This document shows, piece after piece, positions 61,902 to 64,000 of a DNA stretch of 64,000 nt. A model generated the notes under the pieces. The model ran no database searches, was not told the origin of the DNA, and worked only from the letters and a program-made list of their open reading frames with translations. The stretch is taken from contig UQIN01000002.1 in NCBI GenBank assembly GCA_900541035.1, positions 68,020-132,019 of the forward strand, in the 5' to 3' direction. Position 1 is the first letter of the stretch. The number at the start of each line of letters is the position of its first letter. The stretch is from an uncultured Collinsella sp. (GTDB lineage: Bacteria > Actinomycetota > Coriobacteriia > Coriobacteriales > Coriobacteriaceae). Position numbers and translations under genes: made by a program.

Positions 61902-62372
61902 CTACTGAGCGGTCGCGGTCGCGTTGGCGCCCGCGGCTGCATCCTGCGAAAAGTCAAGTGTAACGCTCTCGCTGGGCTCCACCATGCCATAAGCGCCCGC
62001 AAGGTCGCGAATGCGCGTGTCGGCGCCATAGACCGAATGCATGACCTCCAGGTCGGAGCTCTCATCGGTCGCCTTTTCGAGCGTGTTGGTAAGCTCGGCG
62101 TTGCTGTTGAGCACCTGGGCTGTAACGCCGGCGAGCGCCACGCGGGCGACGCCAATCGTCATGAAGATAGCCGCAATGATGCAAAACGTTTTAAGAACGC
62201 TCATGAAAACCGGGCTTACCGCCTGGTTTGCCTGACGGCCCGCGCCCGTGTAGACATCAAAGCGCGGCGTGCGCTGCTCACGGGGAGCAACGGGAGCCTG
62301 CGGCGTCTCACGATAGGCGGGCATGGCGTTCATATCATAGGCGAGTGCTGCGCTTGAAGTGTTGTAGCCCAT
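61902..62372 (-). CDS. ftsL: FtsL-like bitopic division protein
   Basis: 156 residues between rsmH and ftsI, the FtsL position. A polar N-terminus (~50), one helix (VLKTFCIIAAIFMTIGVARVA, written in parts FCIIAAIFM and IGVARVALA), then a short coiled coil (NSNAELTNTLEKATDE) and an Ala-rich end. FtsL links FtsQ with FtsW-FtsI. Family is judged by topology and place, as FtsL sequences diverge fast. GGGAGG lies before ATG 62372. Confidence 0.8.
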   Translation of the reverse strand: MGYNTSSAALAYDMNAMPAYRETPQAPVAPREQRTPRFDVYTGAGRQANQAVSPVFMSVLKTFCIIAAIFMTIGVARVALAGVTAQVLNSNAELTNTLEKATDESSDLEVMHSVYGADTRIRDLAGAYGMVEPSESVTLDFSQDAAAGANATATAQ

Positions 62373-62462
62373 GATATGCCGCCTCCCATCCCGAGTACGT
62401 TGGTAGTGTGTTTAAGCTTCGTTTATGGTGCGAGCGGGAGGTCCAATATCGCGCGGTCGCGC

Positions 62463-63428
62463 CTACAGACGCTGCGCCACGCGGATTTTGGCTGATCTCG
62501 CCCGAGGGTTGCGCTCAACCTCATCAGGCTGGGCAACCAAGGGTTTGCGGGTGATGACCTTGAGTATCGGCACGTTGCCGCACACGCACACCGGAATCTC
62601 CGGCGGGCACGTGCACCCCTGGCTCATCTCCTTAAAGTGGTTCTTTACGATACGGTCCTCGAGCGAGTGATACGAGATGACGCAGATACGTCCGCCCGGG
62701 TTGAGCCACCTGGTGGCGGCATCAAGCCCTCGTTCGAGCACATCGAGTTCGTGATTGACCTCGATGCGAATGGCCTGGAAACTTTTCTTGGCCGGGTGTC
62801 CGCCATGCCGACGAGCGGCAGCCGGGATACCCGCCTTGATGATCTCGACAAATTGGCCGGTGGTTTCGATCGGTTCTTGCTCGCGGCGGCGCACGATCTC
62901 GCGCGCGATCTGCGAGGCGAACTTCTCTTCGCCGTAGACGCGTAGAATCCGGGCGAGGTCGTGTTCGTTGTAGGTGTTGATGACCTCAGCTGCGTTTAAG
63001 GTGTTATTACCCGGATCCATCCGCATGTCCAATGGGGCATCCTCGTTATACGAAAAGCCCCTGCCAGGGATATCGAGTTGCGGTGACGAAACGCCCAAAT
63101 CGAACAGGAAGCCATCGACCCCAGGCACCTCGGCCGAGCAAAGCAGCTCGTCCAAGTCGCCGAAGTTGCCCTTCAGCAGCTGGTGCGGAACGCCGGGAAC
63201 CTCGCGGTCCAGACGGGCGCCAGCGGCCTCGAGGGCCATGTCGTCCTGATCGACGCCGAGCAAAAGGCCGGTCTCCCCCACCTGCGCGGCCATCTTTACC
63301 GAATGGCCGGCACCGCCAAGGGTGCAATCGCAGACAACGAAGCCGCTCTTTAGCCGCAGCGACTCAAGCACTTCGCCGAGCATGACAGGTTCATGCCGAT
63401 ATTCTTGTGTCAAGATCCCACGCTCCAT
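62463..63428 (-). CDS. rsmH: 16S rRNA m4C1402 methyltransferase
   Basis: 321 residues. Methylates N4 of C1402 in the ribosomal P site using SAM. YRHEPVMLGEVLESL, CDCTLGGAGHS, LLGVDQDDMAL, FDLGVSSPQLD, GFSYNEDAPLDMRMD and ISYHSLEDRIVKNHF are present. A CPPEIPVCVCG segment near the end has four Cys, usual for the family. Second gene after mraZ. Confidence 0.96.
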   Translation of the reverse strand: MERGILTQEYRHEPVMLGEVLESLRLKSGFVVCDCTLGGAGHSVKMAAQVGETGLLLGVDQDDMALEAAGARLDREVPGVPHQLLKGNFGDLDELLCSAEVPGVDGFLFDLGVSSPQLDIPGRGFSYNEDAPLDMRMDPGNNTLNAAEVINTYNEHDLARILRVYGEEKFASQIAREIVRRREQEPIETTGQFVEIIKAGIPAAARRHGGHPAKKSFQAIRIEVNHELDVLERGLDAATRWLNPGGRICVISYHSLEDRIVKNHFKEMSQGCTCPPEIPVCVCGNVPILKVITRKPLVAQPDEVERNPRARSAKIRVAQRL

Positions 63429-63448
63429 CCGTTACCCGTGCCTTGCCC

Positions 63449-63883
63449 TTACGAGAAGAAGAGGTCCAGCAGGGCCTCGTCATCATCGTCCTCATCGGCC
63501 GCGGCGCGATCCCAAACCTCAAGGTGGTCGTAGTTGCCCACAACCGTGACCTCGCGGTCGAGGTTCGCCTGCTTGCGGAGAGACTCAGAAAGACCGATAC
63601 GACCGGCGCTGTCCACATCCATCGACGTGGTGCGCTTGTTGATCGCCCTCATGAGCTTCTGGTCGTTGATGTCACGCGGGTTAAAACCCTCGTGGCCCTC
63701 ACGACCCGCGAAGAGTCCTTCGACCCACTTATCGAAGGCCTCGGCAGAGAACACGTACAGAGCATCGACATCCAGGGCTTTGAACACGCGAACGTGCTCT
63801 CCAAGCTCCTCGCGAAGGGGTGCAGGCAGGGACAGACGACCTTTTGCATCGAGATTGCGCTCGTATGCACCCGTCATTCCCAT
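63449..63883 (-). CDS. mraZ: transcriptional regulator MraZ
   Basis: 144 residues. Two AbrB-like half domains, each with a DxxGR motif: NLDAKGRLSLP and VDSAGRIGLSESLR. MraZ binds repeats in its own promoter and controls the dcw operon. The C-terminus is a run of Asp/Glu. AGGGGAGGG precedes ATG 63883. First gene of the cluster. Confidence 0.95.
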   Translation of the reverse strand: MGMTGAYERNLDAKGRLSLPAPLREELGEHVRVFKALDVDALYVFSAEAFDKWVEGLFAGREGHEGFNPRDINDQKLMRAINKRTTSMDVDSAGRIGLSESLRKQANLDREVTVVGNYDHLEVWDRAAADEDDDDEALLDLFFS

Positions 63884-63919
63884 GTGCGCCCTCCCCTCGG
63901 TTACTCAGATGGCACGTAC

Positions 63920-63996
63920 GCGGGGAACCACCCCGCCTGTCGACGTCATCAATAATATGGGGAACCGCCCCATTTTTCAACACCTTTCCCCACCCC
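63920..63996 (-). promoter_or_regulatory. mraZ/dcw promoter with two matching palindromes
   Basis: TTGAAA (63975-63980) and TATTAT (63952-63957) on the minus strand are exactly 17 bases apart, about 70 bases before mraZ. The spacer is itself ATGGGG-N5-CCCCAT (63957-63973), and a second copy, GCGGGG-N5-CCCCGC (63920-63936), lies downstream; both share GGGGAACCRCCCC. Further TGGGG words lie upstream of the -35. They probably serve MraZ, whose known sites are TGGG repeats. Confidence 0.7.
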
Positions 63997-64000
63997 TTCC

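Overview
The window reads as chromosome of a high-GC, Gram-positive anaerobe of the class Coriobacteriia, most likely Collinsella or a close relative. This is an inference from gene content: a SepF/DivIVA division system with no ftsA, frequent TTG and GTG starts beside strong AGGAG-type ribosome sites, a C_GCAxxG_C_C redox protein, a CyuA-type Fe-S desulfidase and a long dcw cluster. No species call can be made from sequence alone.

Layout. 1-6020 is a molybdenum block on the minus strand: the start of a 2-hydroxyacyl-CoA dehydratase-like gene, modA-modB-modC behind a promoter with a Fur-like operator, then moeA-moaB. 6231-20143 is mixed housekeeping: a CLC anion transporter of fluoride-exporter type, a lipid kinase, an ArfB-like release factor, xpt, an MFS pump, metY, yigZ, RNase P RNA, rpsA, a HAD hydrolase, cyuA, rpiB and ndk. 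20528-24119 is an arginine block (argG, a 56-codon gene, argH) preceded by what looks like an arginine attenuator with a 24-residue Arg-rich leader peptide. 24263-33645 holds a Cof hydrolase, polA, an M18 aminopeptidase, yaaA, and thiamine genes (TPP riboswitch-thiC, thiD). 33735-40101 holds a GDSL hydrolase, a PARG-like protein, a Bax-inhibitor-1 protein, a PiT/DUF47 phosphate pair, an AT-rich GIY-YIG gene and a nitroreductase.

40268-63996 is one long minus-strand cell-envelope and division region. Read in transcription order it is mraZ-rsmH-ftsL-ftsI-murF-mraY-murD-ftsW-murG-murC-murB-ftsQ-ftsZ, then pgeF-pstS-pstC-pstA-pstB-phoU, then yggS-sepF-yggT-divIVA. The usual ftsZ-pgeF-yggS-sepF-yggT-divIVA neighbourhood is thus split by a complete phosphate-uptake operon. 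murE and ftsA are not in the cluster.

The most unusual signals are non-coding: the argG leader; a structured element seen three times (twice at 14229-14393, once at 17391-17488) with the same asymmetric internal loop inside unrelated helices; and a set of oversized palindromes (arms of 12 to 34 bp) sitting mostly at convergent gene junctions, two of which share a word of about 21 bases. yggT appears to start at an AUC codon.
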